Assembly: GCA_946811695.1 (NCBI GenBank)
Contig: OX328128.1
Location: 81,885,747 to 81,949,746 of the forward strand
Direction: 5' to 3'
Length of the DNA stretch: 64,000 nucleotides
DNA from: Gonocerus acuteangulatus
Taxonomy: Eukaryota; Arthropoda; Insecta; Hemiptera; Coreidae
The position numbers and the translations under genes were made by a program. Below the pieces are notes generated by a model that was not told the DNA's origin, searched no databases, and saw nothing but the letters and a program-made list of their open reading frames with translations. Positions 1-10,309 of this stretch are shown one piece after another; position 1 is the stretch's first letter; every line of letters starts with the position of its first letter.

Positions 1-8
1 ATATTTCG

Positions 9-42
9 GACGTTTCGGCAACTCATTGGTAGCCTTCGTCAG
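9..42 (-). ncRNA. Hammerhead ribozyme motif, left arm of A1
   Basis: On the minus strand: CUGACGA, stem II (GGCTAC with GTTGCC, one T-T mismatch), GAAAC, then GUC at the expected cleavage site. Stem III is minimal (ACGU), as in Penelope-type hammerheads, which probably need dimerisation to cut. Confidence 0.65.
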
Positions 43-473
43 CTAAAATGACAAAAAAAAGAAATTAATATAGAAACAAAAAAAAGTTTATAATTGTGAT
101 AGGTAAATGAACTATAAATACAATTAACTTATAAAAGAACATATCGTCTTAAATTCTTAGAATGAGTAGAATGAAAAAGTAAATAGGTACAATAATTGAT
201 TTTAATAGTAATTAGTAACATTAATTGATTTTACAAAGAAAAAAGAAACTACATACCAATGAAAAATATTGTAGCTAATATTAACATTAATTAATTTTAC
301 AAAGAAATAAGATACTACATACCAATGGAAATGCCTTAATTACTTAACTATCAACCTTGGTCTTCCTCTGCCTCTCGGCATTTCCATTGGTATGTAGTAT
401 CTTATTATAAACTTTTACAATTATAAACTTTTTTTTGTTTCTGTATTAATTTCTTTTTTTTTTGTCATTTTAG

Positions 474-507
474 CTGAAGAAGGCTACCAATGAGTAGCCG
501 AAACGTC
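474..507 (+). ncRNA. Hammerhead ribozyme motif, right arm of A1
   Basis: CUGAAGA (position N7 is free), stem II GGCTAC/GTAGCC around a short loop, GAAAC and GUC. All conserved core bases are present; stem III is minimal. Confidence 0.7.
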
Positions 508-734
508 CGAAATATAGATTTTTTAAAACAAAATCATATTGAGGTTTATTTAGCCGAATCCCAACCATTCCATCTTTACTTAATAATCCCTAAGTATCTA
601 GAGGAATCTTAACAACACATAGTACAAGAGCTAGGCAACATAAAAACCAAAACAAAAATTTTGACATTTTGATGAAATTTTGTACAAAAATCTTTCGTCT
701 AATTTAAAAGGCCAAGTTTGTTAACCAGCAGAAT

Positions 735-1003
735 CCATGGGCGTATATAGAAAATCATTTAGGAGGGCTGGCAAAATTTCGAAGGGGGACCATTTCCGAG
801 GTATGGATACTAACAATTCACAACTTTTAATAGTTTTAGGCAACTAAAACGCTATTACAATATGAATAAAATATCATTTATGAACTAAGTGATCTTATTT
901 AATTTATTTTTAAGGGTTTTATGACACATTTTTATCATCAAATCAAAATTTCGGGGGGGGGGGGGGGCTCCAGCACCCTCAGCCCCCTTATATACGCCCA
1001 TGG
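735..1003. mobile_element. Short TIR element, family H copy 1
   Basis: 269-bp element bounded by perfect inverted ends CCATGGGCGTATATA. CAGAAT sits directly outside both ends and may be a 6-bp target duplication. The inside has a run of 15 G and an A/T-rich middle. Related copies lie at 26331 and 30186. Non-autonomous DNA transposon; superfamily not determined. Confidence 0.7.
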
Positions 1004-1545
1004 CAGAATTCGTCCACAGGAAGAGTGTGTTTGGAGCGAAATTCTCGCGAAAAAAATCGCAACGCGTACGTTTTCGACTTCATATTGCTTCCAGTTACTT
1101 GTTTTATAGGTTTCTTAACATAGGAAAACGAATGATATCTCTAATCTATGACGAGAAACATTGATACAAATACTAGTTACAATGAATGATTGCTACATAC
1201 CGTAAAGTAATTTCAAGTTTGGTTTTACATGGAATCGCCTGACGGAATTTGGTGTAGGTATTTTTTTTTTAATTTTAATAAGCGTTTTCAATAATTCCAA
1301 TAACTTTTTAAATTTAGGAACTGACATTCTTAATGTTCGCATAAGATGATGGATCTTCCAATTCTAGTTCGTTAAAAAGTCGTGCTGATGCCCCCAGATC
1401 GTTTCTTCATAACATCCAGGATCCAATCCGCCATCGCCTTTTCTTCCATTTCAACATCTGTTCACATAACTCTCTAACTCGAAGATTTAACACACGTCTC
1501 AAAACATCATGACCCACACCAATAGATGACATGACTGCTACTGTA
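1004..1545. other. Unassigned noncoding stretch
   Basis: A/T-rich sequence with no frame longer than a few dozen codons, no recognisable repeat and no RNA gene. Confidence 0.4.
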
Positions 1546-1651
1546 ATAGCTGGCTATTTACCAGCTGTAATGTGAATCCTACAGATCCGCTGCTGGCGCT
1601 ACTACCCAGCGGCTGGTTAGAAGCAGTTGCTAACCAGCCTAGTGTGACCGC
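1546..1651. other. Three consecutive hairpins
   Basis: Three stem-loops follow each other: AGCTGG...CCAGCT near 1549-1566, CCGCTG...CAGCGG near 1588-1612, and GGCTGGTTAG...CTAACCAGCC at 1611-1640. The segment is richer in G+C than its surroundings. A 78-codon minus frame (1538-1774) crosses it, but the hairpins explain the openness at least as well. Could be a small folded RNA, a MITE core or chance; unresolved. Confidence 0.4.
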
Positions 1652-1870
1652 AGCTTTAGACTTTGCGTTCAATAGTGTGCATCGTACTTGTACAGGAAAA
1701 TAGTAATTTTTCAAATCATTAGATGGTTCATATGGCTCAATTTTTCTAAGCTTCAATGTATTGCTACCAGACATTATTTATTATTAATTTAAATTCACTT
1801 TTTCAAAATATTTTAGTATAATTACAATTTATATATTATGCTATTTCTGTATTAACAAATCTATAATGAA

Positions 1871-2260
1871 ATTGCCAAACAATAATTTGACTGTTAAACC
1901 ACTAGATTAAAAATTGAAAAGTTTTGAGATATTATTTCGGTTGGGGGGGGGGGTTCCGATTACTGGGAAAGGATCAAAAATTATTCAATTAATCCTCTTC
2001 AAAAATGATTATTTTTCCATTTGTGTCAAAATGTTCAATGCAACTCAATTTGATTAAAAACATTACAATTACAACAAATGCTACGATGAAACTATACTGA
2101 CATCTTGATAACCAACAGCTGCTGAATTCTATCTCGCTTGACCAAAAAACTCACATGCTTGAGAGTCTGAATTCTTTCAATGAGCCCACTCTTCTTTGAA
2201 TTTCAAATCGGTCTGGCTGGTCTTGGTTTGGTTTAATGGCCAAATTATTGTTTGGCAAAT
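1871..2260. mobile_element. MITE W with about 30-bp inverted ends
   Basis: The 30 bases from 1871 (ATTGCCAAACAATAATTTG...) recur inverted at 2230-2260 with few differences. The 390-bp inside has no coding frame. Target duplication and superfamily are unclear. Confidence 0.6.
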
Positions 2261-2496
2261 TAACTGTAGATTCGCTAATACTTAAATAACATCAGGTCTA
2301 AAATTTAGCCATACCAAAATGTTTTGAAAACGAAATTAAAATTAAAAAAAAATGCCTAGCTCTTAAAATAATGCAAATGATATAAAAAAACAGTACAAAA
2401 CATGCTTTTAACTAAATATTATTCTAAACTTCACTATGCACTTATCTATAGTTATAAGTCACTATCTAGGCATTCAGCTATCTATCTATCTATTTG

Positions 2497-2534
<38 letters not shown>

Positions 2535-2889
2535 TATATGTATAACTGTGTGTACACATACACATGTTAAGTTATGAAATTCTATGCTTACCGATTGTTC
2601 CACTTCGTTTGAGCTTATCTGAAAATTAGAAGATTTTAAAATTAATGCATAATAAATGAAGTGCGGATGTCACCTGATTTAAAATGTTTTTCTAAGACTT
2701 CATCGAGAATACTTGACAAATTGTAGACAATTTGTGTTTAGACATTTTTATAGAAGACTTATTTTAATAGTAAAAATTCTTTGGAAGTATTGATATATTT
2801 TTTCTATAAGTTATGAATATAAATGCGAATACATGTGAAAGTATTTTATTTGTAGTGCAAAGAAAATTATTAGACGAGGTATTGGATGG
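2261..2889. other. Noncoding stretch with an (AT)n tract
   Basis: A/T-rich and without supported genes. It holds CTAT repeats followed by an (AT)n run at 2496-2525. Confidence 0.5.
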
Positions 2890-4390
2890 TCATCGTTGAT
2901 CCGAAAGCTACCAGGTTGAAATCTTCCATTTTTGTGGTAGATAAATGAAATTATAAATTTTCATATTACAACAAATTATTTTTGTTTTTTTTGTGTTAGG
3001 ATGGCCGTGTAGGTTCGAATGGAATTTGCGGTAGAGAGATTTGGCTAAAGGTAGGATAAAAGGGATATTAAGGTCATTATGGAGGGTCAAATTGGAGACA
3101 TAAAACGGAGCATCCGTTATTTTCCGGAGAATTTTAGACTGCATGGAGTTGGAAGGCTTTGTGGAACCCCAGAGTTGGATTCCTTAACCCCTTCAGGTCC
3201 GAATTTTTATTTCTTGATAAAAAAAAATTATTTTCCTGCCATAGTTGTGTATTGCTCTTGTGAAGATTCCTGATTTTTTTTTAGAATTTTATGGTTTACC
3301 TGACATGAGTTATGTAATGTCCAGTATACTGGACATTGGTTCTCAAGTAATGCGATTTGTGGATGAAAACCGAAATTCAAAATTTCGAAATATTAAAAAA
3401 TATATATAATTAAAGCAGTAATTTATTACCAATTTAAAATAAATTAATTCAGAAAAAATAAATTTGAAAAATTATTAGTAAATATTATTGTAAAAGCTCA
3501 AATATAATAAGGTATTGTAAAAATAGATTAGAATTTTAGACATGAAATTGTTGTCAGCGCACAGTAATAATGAAAATTAATGAAATTGAAATATTTACAG
3601 TCTAGTCTCAAAAAGAGATATTTGATTATTTAAAAAAACAAAACATAAAACTACTAAGAATATATTTTTTGAAAATCATGTGAACGGACAGATGATATTT
3701 TTGAATGGTTTGAGCGCCTTCTAGCCCATACCATTCAGAAAATGTTATTGATTATTATGGTACTCAAAAAAACAATTCTGACAATATAAAAACAAAATAT
3801 AACAGTAAATATTTGAAAAATAGATAAAAAATATTTTACATCAAATATGAGGGTTGACTTCCCTCGTACAGTATACTGGACATGGATTTTCAAAAATTCG
3901 TACACACCTTATTACAAACTTTATTGATAAAACAGAACTTCCAACCTTTAAAAAGATCATGTACATTAAATTCGGAGGAGTTTTATTCACTAAAAAGAAA
4001 CCATTTGGACTAAATATGTAAAGAAAAGTCAATAACTTTTAGAATCCATGACTGCCCGTGGTGGAGCAGAGAAGATTTTACACATAACCTTTCAAAATCG
4101 AATGGAATCATTTTATATTAGGTGTCAAGTGGAAGAAAAATACATAGAGCTTCAAACCAAAGTGGTAGTAAACATCTATCGATCATAGGTAGTGTGATAC
4201 AAAGTAAAGAAGTTATGTCCAGCCGGCTGGACGAGGGAACTGAAGGGGTTAAGTACATATTGGTCTGAGAATGTTCATGTAAATGAGGCGTTTTTTTGGT
4301 TAGTCCGAGATTTTATCGTCTGTCAAGTAGGTGTAGTAATAGTCTGTACCGTGTTCTGGGTAATATGGGGCTGCCATGTTAGTCGTTTTA
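2890..4390 (-). pseudogene. Jockey-clade LINE ORF2 C-terminal fragment, split by a piggyBac-like element
   Basis: Minus-strand remnant of the part of Jockey reverse-transcriptase ORF2 that follows the RT domain. Reading 4390 to 4253 gives RLTWQPHI and, after a frameshift, KKRLIYMNILRPICT. After the insertion at 3188-4248 the frame resumes with GIQLWGSTKPSN, then QSKILRKITDAPFYVSN and a segment ending NLHGHPN. The order matches the Jockey consensus (LTW..H, Y...L+P.W.YG.QLWG, Q.KILR.I..AP.YV.N, HPN). Frameshifts and stops make it dead. A paralogous fragment lies at 22441-22895. Confidence 0.85.
3188..4248. mobile_element. piggyBac-like non-autonomous element with TTAA duplication
   Basis: A 1061-bp insertion flanked on both sides by TTAA (3184-3187 and 4249-4252), with inverted ends CCCCTTCAG(G)TCC. 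Removing it and one TTAA rejoins the Jockey protein between ICT and GIQLWG, which fixes both boundaries. Three self-complementary motifs of form GTCCAG-TATA-CTGGAC lie inside (3318-3335; about 3868; GTCCAGCCGGCTGGAC near the right end). No transposase is seen. Confidence 0.85.
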
Positions 4391-4573
4391 ATAATAATTA
4401 TATGACAGAATTCCTTGGAGATGGCAGCCCTCATATTGAGAAGATACTCTCACACCTAAAAGGCACCAACATATTTGACAAAATATAAAATAAAATAAGT
4501 AAAGATGGAATGGTTGGGTTTCGGCTAAAGAAACCTCAATATGATTTTTTTTTATAAAAAAAACTATATTTTG

Positions 4574-4607
4574 GACGTTTCGGCTACTCATTGGTAGCCT
4601 TCGTCAG
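4574..4607 (-). ncRNA. Hammerhead ribozyme motif, left arm of A2
   Basis: Minus strand CUGACGA, perfect 6-bp stem II GGCTAC/GTAGCC, GAAAC, GUC. Core complete. Confidence 0.7.
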
Positions 4608-4728
4608 CTAAAATGACAAGAAAAACAGAAATTAATACAAAAAAAAAGTTTATAATTGACATAAATAATTTTTTTTTTTTTTTGTATTTTTTTTTTTGTA
4701 TTAATTTCTGTTTTTCATGTCACTTTAG

Positions 4729-4762
4729 CTGGCGAAGGCTACCAATGAGTAGCCGAAACGTC
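4729..4762 (+). ncRNA. Hammerhead motif with damaged core, right arm of A2
   Basis: Reads CUGGCGA: conserved A6 is replaced by G. Stem II, GAAAC and GUC are intact. Probably inactive. Confidence 0.6.
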
Positions 4763-5100
4763 CAAAATATAGATTTTTATTTAAAAAAAAAATCATATTG
4801 AGGTTTCTTTAGCCGAATCCCAACCATTCCATCTTTACTTATCACCTCGACGGCTAACTATCTAATCATCATGATAAAATAAAATAGAAATAACATTAAG
4901 GTGGACCAAACAGCTCTTCCTTAATGAGAAGGAGAAAGAAAAGAGGGGAAAAATGATCTTACTTTTCTCCCAACTGATTGAATCATTTCTAAAACTAGCT
5001 TAATTTTTGTGAATCGGCATTGCCTTGATGATGTACAACTAACCGTGAATCAGATCACTTGGCTGTATAATTAGACTTATACGTAGAAATTCCTAGAATT

Positions 5101-6353
5101 GTATATATGTACTAATTAACATAACTGTATATGTACATAGCATTTATTGTGTAATTGGAATAATAATTGTATTAGGCCTTAGTTATAGGTATATACAGAA
5201 TGTACATATATAGACAATAACGTAATATAATGTAATAATATATACACAATGTAAACATGTAGACAATAATGTAATATATATAAAAAAAATGTAAGGTGTA
5301 CATCGCTATAAAGCGTTAACACAAAACTAAAATTAAAAAAAAATAATAATAATAATAATTAAAAATATTATTTTATAAAGAGAAGGAAATAGCTTCTATT
5401 GTATATATGTACTAATTAACATAACTGTATATGTACATAGCATTTATTGTATAATTGTAATAATAATTGTATTAGGCCTTAGTTATAGGTATGTACAGAA
5501 TGTACATATATAGACAATAACGTAATATAATGTAATAATATAAACATGATGTAAGTATACACAATTATGTAATTTAATATAATGTAATAATTAGAGCCCG
5601 GAAGTTAGGCAAAATGCCTTTTTTATCTGAATGGATATATTGAAGAATCAGATAGAAATAAATATGTTTCCGTGCATTTAGGAAGCTTATTTTCCCAACC
5701 CGTGGATTGACCCTCTGTAAATAACAGAACCTTCCTTGGTAGAAGGAATGCACAGGCATAATGAATAGCAGGAAAGAGAGAGGATGAGAGAAGTACGTCT
5801 CCTTCCTCACACCCCTTTTGCTGTGACAATGGTGTAATTACCTGGTATTCCGGATTTAGAAATTATGCATTATATAATGCAGAGGAAGATTTTCCATAAT
5901 GAAAAACATTTTTTCTTAGAAGGTCTATGAGAGTTGATACTTTGAAAAAGCATCTTGTTGTTGCTTGTAAGAAGGGAAAGTAAGAATAAGTACACTAATT
6001 CTGTGATAAATTGATAATAAAGAAATGAATGAGTATTTAAAATACATATTTTCATTAATAATGAGTGAGATTCCTCTTGGCCTTCACTCCTAATAAATGC
6101 CTATTTTAATTACAGTACTGCCTATTTTCAGTATTTCAAGTGCCTTTTTGCCTGCCCATTTTAACCAAAAATAAATGCCTATCTTCCGGGCTCTAGTAAT
6201 AATATATACACAATGTAAAGATGTAGACAATAATGTAATATATATAAAAAGAATGTAAGGTGTACATCGCTTTAAAGCGTTAACACAAAAATAAAATTAA
6301 AAAAAAATAATAATAATAATTAAAAATATTATTTTATAAAGGGAAGCAAATAG
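5101..6353. repeat. 300-bp tandem duplication, second unit interrupted
   Basis: Unit 1 (5101-5400) and unit 2 (from 5401) start identically with GTATATATGTACTAATTAAC exactly 300 bp apart. Unit 2 is broken at 5591 by a hAT MITE and resumes at 6204, ending near 6353 with TATTATTTTATAAAG. Noncoding. Confidence 0.8.
5592..6195. mobile_element. hAT-type MITE with 8-bp target duplication
   Basis: 604-bp insertion with inverted ends TAGAGCCCGGAAG...CTTCCGGGCTCTA. The octamer GTAATAAT is repeated exactly at 5584-5591 and 6196-6203. An 8-bp duplication and TAGAG-type ends are typical of hAT transposons. The uninterrupted copy of the host sequence in unit 1 confirms the insertion. No transposase; the short minus-strand frames inside are not supported. 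Confidence 0.85.
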
Positions 6354-6520
6354 CCATCTGTTGATGAGTGTCTATGGTCACCTATAAGTAAGTGGTCTTC
6401 CTCTATTTCCTAGGCACTTGTTGCTGAAGAAGGCTGTCATAGAGCATGCCGAAACGTTGGAAATATTCATTTTTCTGAAAATGTGTCGTTTTCTCTTAGC
6501 CGAATCTCTAAGAATTTCTA
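6354..6520 (+). mobile_element. Solo arm of a hammerhead element
   Basis: A single right-type arm with a hammerhead (6424-6458), then CTCTTAGCCGAATCT, the counterpart of the TTAGCCGAATCCC arm end of family A. No matching inverted arm is evident within 500 bp. Confidence 0.55.
6424..6458 (+). ncRNA. Hammerhead ribozyme motif (solo arm)
   Basis: CUGAAGA, stem II closed by GGC/GCC with an imperfect upper part, GAAAC and GUU as a legal NUH cleavage triplet. Sequence diverges from the family A hammerheads. Confidence 0.55.
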
Positions 6521-6929
6521 GAATTCTTTCCATTTATTTTTTCGTCCGGAATTATTATTATCATTAGCTATGGATCTGAAAGATGCCATGAATAGTGTTG
6601 TATAATTGCATAGCATGGAAATGCAATTGGAATGGAACGGAAAGAAATTTAGGACGAACAACTTACTGTTTTGATCGTCCAGCTGTAAAACCGTTTTTGT
6701 TTTTGTTTTTCTAATATGGAGCTTAAGATTTACTCTTAAATAAATATGTAAGCACATTTTTTTTTAAAATACTTATACGCACCTGTATGTTAATCTTATC
6801 CTATCTTAAAAACTAATCTATTTTTTTTTCTTATACTGTACGTTAATCTTATCCTATGTTATCTAAAAAAAGTAATACGTTTTCTACTTATACCTAAATT
6901 ACGTTAATCTTATCTTAAAATTAAAAAAA

Positions 6930-7247
6930 AAAATATTTTTTTTCTTTTCATGTTTATTTAAAATCTGTACAATTATAAGTACAATAATTAATTGTGCTGG
7001 TCTAAGTATACATGTCAATGAATAGTATATGGAAGGAGCCAAACATTATCGGCACTTCCTAATATATTAAAACAATCTGTGCTGTTTTTAACTGCTGTCA
7101 TCGTAGCTGGTCACGGGGCCAAAGTCTCTTAAGCCTCCTGGGAAGGTCTTTAGGGTGGATCTGAGTGGAAAGGGATTGACCTCTAGGATTTGGGTGGGAT
7201 GACAATTTGGAAGAAACGTCAGGAAGCGGGATTTGGCGAGGTCGTAA

Positions 7248-7248
<1 letters not shown>
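6930..7248 (-). pseudogene. Jockey LINE 3' end with poly-A
   Basis: Minus strand reads QSLSTQIHPKDLPRRLKRLW, then PRDQLR and a stop: the usual C-terminus of Jockey ORF2 (compare RRLKRRWPRDNL at 22441-22895). A roughly 190-base 3' UTR follows, ending with AATAAA and an A-rich tail near 6930. Strongly 5'-truncated copy. Confidence 0.75.

Positions 7249-7294
<46 letters not shown>
7249..7294. repeat. (AT)n microsatellite
   Basis: Uninterrupted AT dinucleotides directly beside the 5' boundary of the Jockey fragment. Confidence 0.9.
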
Positions 7295-7298
<4 letters not shown>

Positions 7299-7589
7299 CT
7301 ATGTAATTTTTTTTTTGTACATATACGTACATGTACGTTAATCTTATCCTATGTTAAAATCTAAAAAAAGTAATACATTTTCTACTTATACCTAAATTAC
7401 GTTAATCTTATCTTAAACTTAAAAAAAAAAATATTAAACTATTTTTTTTACTTATACCTACATGCATGTTAATCTTATCCTATCTTAAAAATTAAAAAAA
7501 GAAATGCAATTGGTTGTTTGTATTACATATTATTTCTGTAATTTCTTAGTATCAGCAGTATTGCTTTATGTTGGGTTGTTGCAAAAATA

Positions 7590-7935
7590 ATAAAGGTTTT
7601 TATATGACCAATTCGTTTCAGATTGTGAGCAACTGTTAAGTGTTCAACACCAACTTCTCTGGAAATGTAGTTCTGAGATGGTTTTCTTCTAGCAAAGCCT
7701 CAGTTGGGCGTGATCAACAACAGAAGGCCTACCGCCACCTTCATTGTCTTCCCAGATCAAAATATCCAAGAGGATTTTTTTTGGATCCTCCAAGCCAAAC
7801 AACAGTTACGTTACGCGAGGTTTGAGTCCCACTTCGAGCATGACGAAAATCTTTTTCTGACATGGTGAATTTCAGTGGTCCTAACACATAGAGAATGTAA
7901 CAAAGTATTTGAGAAGCAAGATTAATAACCATTGT
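7590..7935 (-). pseudogene. mariner transposase fragment
   Basis: Minus strand includes GYFDLGRQ, then in the next frame NEGGGRPSVVDHAQL, and later NLKRIGHIKT. This resembles the linker between the two helix-turn-helix halves of mariner transposases (FD.ED..GSGRPS.VD...L) and the following HTH end (HLK.IGK). The reading frame is broken by at least two shifts. The catalytic DDD region is absent. The plus-strand frame at 7640-7825 is its shadow. Confidence 0.7.
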
Positions 7936-8884
7936 TTATAATCCAGTAAATAGACATTAGATTATCTTTGTTTACTTGGCACTTGCATAAAAAACTCTGA
8001 ATTTGATACGAACCAAACCAATATTTTGTATTGCATGAAAACAGAATTTATAAGGAATTGCAGTAAAGCAAAATAATAATAATAATAATTTCAACTTTTT
8101 GCTTCACTGAATATAACCTTATTCCTAGCATTTATGAATATGGCTTAATCCTGTATTTTGTAGATAATATTATGTTAAGATACTGTCTACATATTGGCTA
8201 CCTTTAGCGAGAAGTCACACATGTTCTATTGGATGTTAAAGTCATTCTGTCTTATGTAGTGTGTGAGTATGTTTATTGTCAATTCAGTATCATAAATTTC
8301 ACAAAAGATAATAAACAAATACACAATTTTCGGCTATGTTTGTTATAGTCCGTGTAACTTTAATTTTTTTTGTTTGTTTTAAGTTAGAAGCAAGGGAAAT
8401 AATTAGCGTAATTAATAGATTAACTAATTTAATCTATTTAGAGCTGGAATAAGCCAATTCGCCATTAGGAATAAACTGGAGCGTAAATATAAAGGCTTAA
8501 GAGCTAGAATGGAGAAGTAGGTCGTGATAATCCTAAATATCCCGCGCCATTACTCGACATAATGCACCAGAATGGGGATTAATTATTTCGGTAAACATTT
8601 CTGGGGAAAGGGGAGGGACAGGGGCTTCCCGGGGAGGCTTTTAGTGGAGCAAGCTATTCGGACGTAACAAATCCCGCAAGGATTTCTTCTCCTAGCTATA
8701 TTGCCTGTCAGTTCTTTAGCAAGCGGACAGTAGAGGAAGAAAGTCATGAAACTCGGTATAATAAACGAAAGGGCTAATTAGTTAAACAGCATAATCGGTC
8801 TCTTAAAAGAAGGGGTGACAGAGACAGACAATATGATCAAAATATATACACAGGATAACTGCAGAAGTGTTTTACTTGAAAAAA
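7936..8884. other. Single-copy-looking noncoding stretch
   Basis: No repeat matches within the window, no coding potential. The part at 8440-8770 is less A/T-biased than its surroundings and could be a conserved or regulatory segment; I see no diagnostic motif. Confidence 0.4.
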
Positions 8885-9544
8885 AGTCCCGTCACGCAGG
8901 AGCTGCATAGCTAAGCACTTTCCTCAGAATTTGGGTGGTGTAGACTTCATTCCTGAATAATTTGTTTAAAATAACCTATATAAATAAAGGTTATTTTACA
9001 TTTGTAATGAGCAACCCAATCAAATTATTTCAATTATTAATTTTTAAATAAAGTTCCTTTCAGAGTTTTCAACTAAGACGTATTCTGAGTTTCGTTACAA
9101 TGCAACTAGAAATTACGACCGGTATAAGCATATTAGGTTGTTCGCTCCGGGGTAAACATCATGAACGGATGTAGTTTATTTTTACAGCGTATTTTTCTCC
9201 TTAGGCGACCACATGGAATACCGAGTTTCGTTGAAATATTACGAAAACTCCGGCTGGCATGGTCAAATTAGTGCCTTGGGTCCGTGGTAAATCCCCCCTC
9301 CCTTTGAACTAATTTTGGTGGTTAACGAACTCGTTCAATCGTTTGCTAAGCGAACGCTATATACCTATGGCTATATATATACTCTGGCATCTATCGTGTT
9401 AACACACACAAACATATATATCAATTTTAACGGGTGCCATTTTTTGTGTCTACCAATTGGTAGGATTAATAAAGATTTGAATGTTTCAAAACTTCCGCCA
9501 TGAGTGCAACCTTAATAGCTACTTTCCTTCGGAGGAAAGTGCTA
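8885..9544 (+). mobile_element. Helentron-like non-autonomous element, family D copy 1
   Basis: Begins GTCCCGTCACGCAGGAGCTG and ends TTCGGAGGAAAGTGCTAA. The 3' end forms an 8-bp hairpin ACTTTCCT/AGGAAAGT with TCGG loop, followed at once by GCTAA. A related AGCACTTTCCTC lies about 30 bp inside the 5' end, giving asymmetric inverted repeats as in Helentron/Helitron2. The inside holds diverged 140-150 bp units (CGAGTTTCGTTGAAATAT, CCGGCTGGCATGG, poly-C) and a short AT/AC tract. No Rep/helicase gene. Confidence 0.7.
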
Positions 9545-10194
9545 AAAAAGATAGAGTATAGAAAAGAATTACAGAAAAATGAATGTAAAATTGTTAAAAA
9601 CAAAATTAGAACAGAACTCGGACAAAATAAATTACTAACCAATGAAATTAAACTTTTGAACATTTATCAAAGTGTATAAATATTTAGCCAAAACAATATT
9701 ACAGTGGTAGTCAAGAGAAATATGTTTATGTCTAAACCAATAGTGATTTCTTTAACCTTTCTCCTGCTCCTTAGAGATCGGAGCTTATTATTGTCCGTGT
9801 TCGAGTTTTTATCTCTTTAGTTGGCTGGTCTTCGCCAAGGAGGCTTTAGAAGGAGTATTGTGCAGAATAGCTGTTTCTAGCTAAATAATAACCTTTACTT
9901 AATAATATCCATGTATTTCTCATTGCCTGGGCAATCCTGGATCTTGGATGACTTTATAATTACGGAAAAGCAGAACTTTGCTTGACAATCAGTGCTCATC
10001 TAAGACTTGAATGCGCACCTGGATGAAGTGACAAATTTTGAGAGATTGTCGTTGACGATTTTAAAGGAACTTGCTCAATAAACCCATCGTTCTTAGATGT
10101 AAGAAGGTGGGTCTAGGCCACTTGTGTGATGGAATTGGCAGCACCCATCAGTTTCTCGTCAGAAAACATAAACTCTATTGAAAGGTAATAGAAC
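9545..10194. other. Unassigned noncoding stretch
   Basis: No repeats shared with the rest of the window and no supported gene. Confidence 0.4.
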
Positions 10195-10204
10195 AGTACA
10201 CTGT

Positions 10205-10239
10205 AGCCACGATTTGTTGATGCGCCGTAAAAAAAAAAG

Positions 10240-10293
<54 letters not shown>
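10205..10293 (+). mobile_element. 5'-truncated SINE with long poly-A and 10-bp target duplication
   Basis: Only the last 24 bases of the common SINE tail remain (ending GTTGATGCGCCGT), followed by about 65 A with one G. AGTACACTGT is repeated exactly at 10195-10204 and 10294-10303. The long, nearly pure A run suggests a recent insertion. Confidence 0.8.
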
Positions 10294-10297
<4 letters not shown>

Positions 10298-10309
10298 CAC
10301 TGTTCTAAA

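Larger units (their letters stand above)
1..582. mobile_element. Palindromic hammerhead element A1 (Penelope-like, left end cut)
   Basis: Foldback element whose left part is cut by the window start. The arm at 1-130 is the reverse complement of 437-582. Each arm has a hammerhead core, an A/T-rich stretch, and on the right the family ending with TTAGCCGAATCCCAACCATT. The centre has a smaller palindrome in which ACATACCAATGGAAATGCC near 310 recurs inverted near 380. No reading frame is supported. Inverted terminal-repeat units with hammerheads are known from Penelope-like elements; assignment to that class is inference, because no reverse transcriptase or GIY-YIG gene is present. Confidence 0.75.
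4498..4873. mobile_element. Palindromic hammerhead element A2 with 13-bp target duplication
   Basis: 376-bp foldback. The left arm begins AGTAAAGATGGAATGG; the right arm ends in the longer form ...CTAACTATCTAATCATCATG. ATAAAATAAAATA is repeated exactly at 4485-4497 and 4874-4886, a 13-bp target-site duplication that fixes both ends. Each arm carries a hammerhead in opposite orientation. The centre is only A/T-rich linker. The right arm is about 35 bp longer than the left, as in the other copies. Confidence 0.85.
6745..7510. repeat. Short degenerate repeat based on ACGTTAATCTTATCCTAT
   Basis: At least six spaced copies of GTTAATCTTATCCTAT (or the shorter CGTTAATCTTATC) alternate with poly-A/T and ACTTATACCTA. 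The array is split by a Jockey fragment at about 6930-7248. Confidence 0.6.

Noticed and set aside
3188..4248. 63-codon minus frame (3841-4032) as a transposase remnant
   Set aside because: No piggyBac catalytic residues or family motifs; length and composition fit chance.
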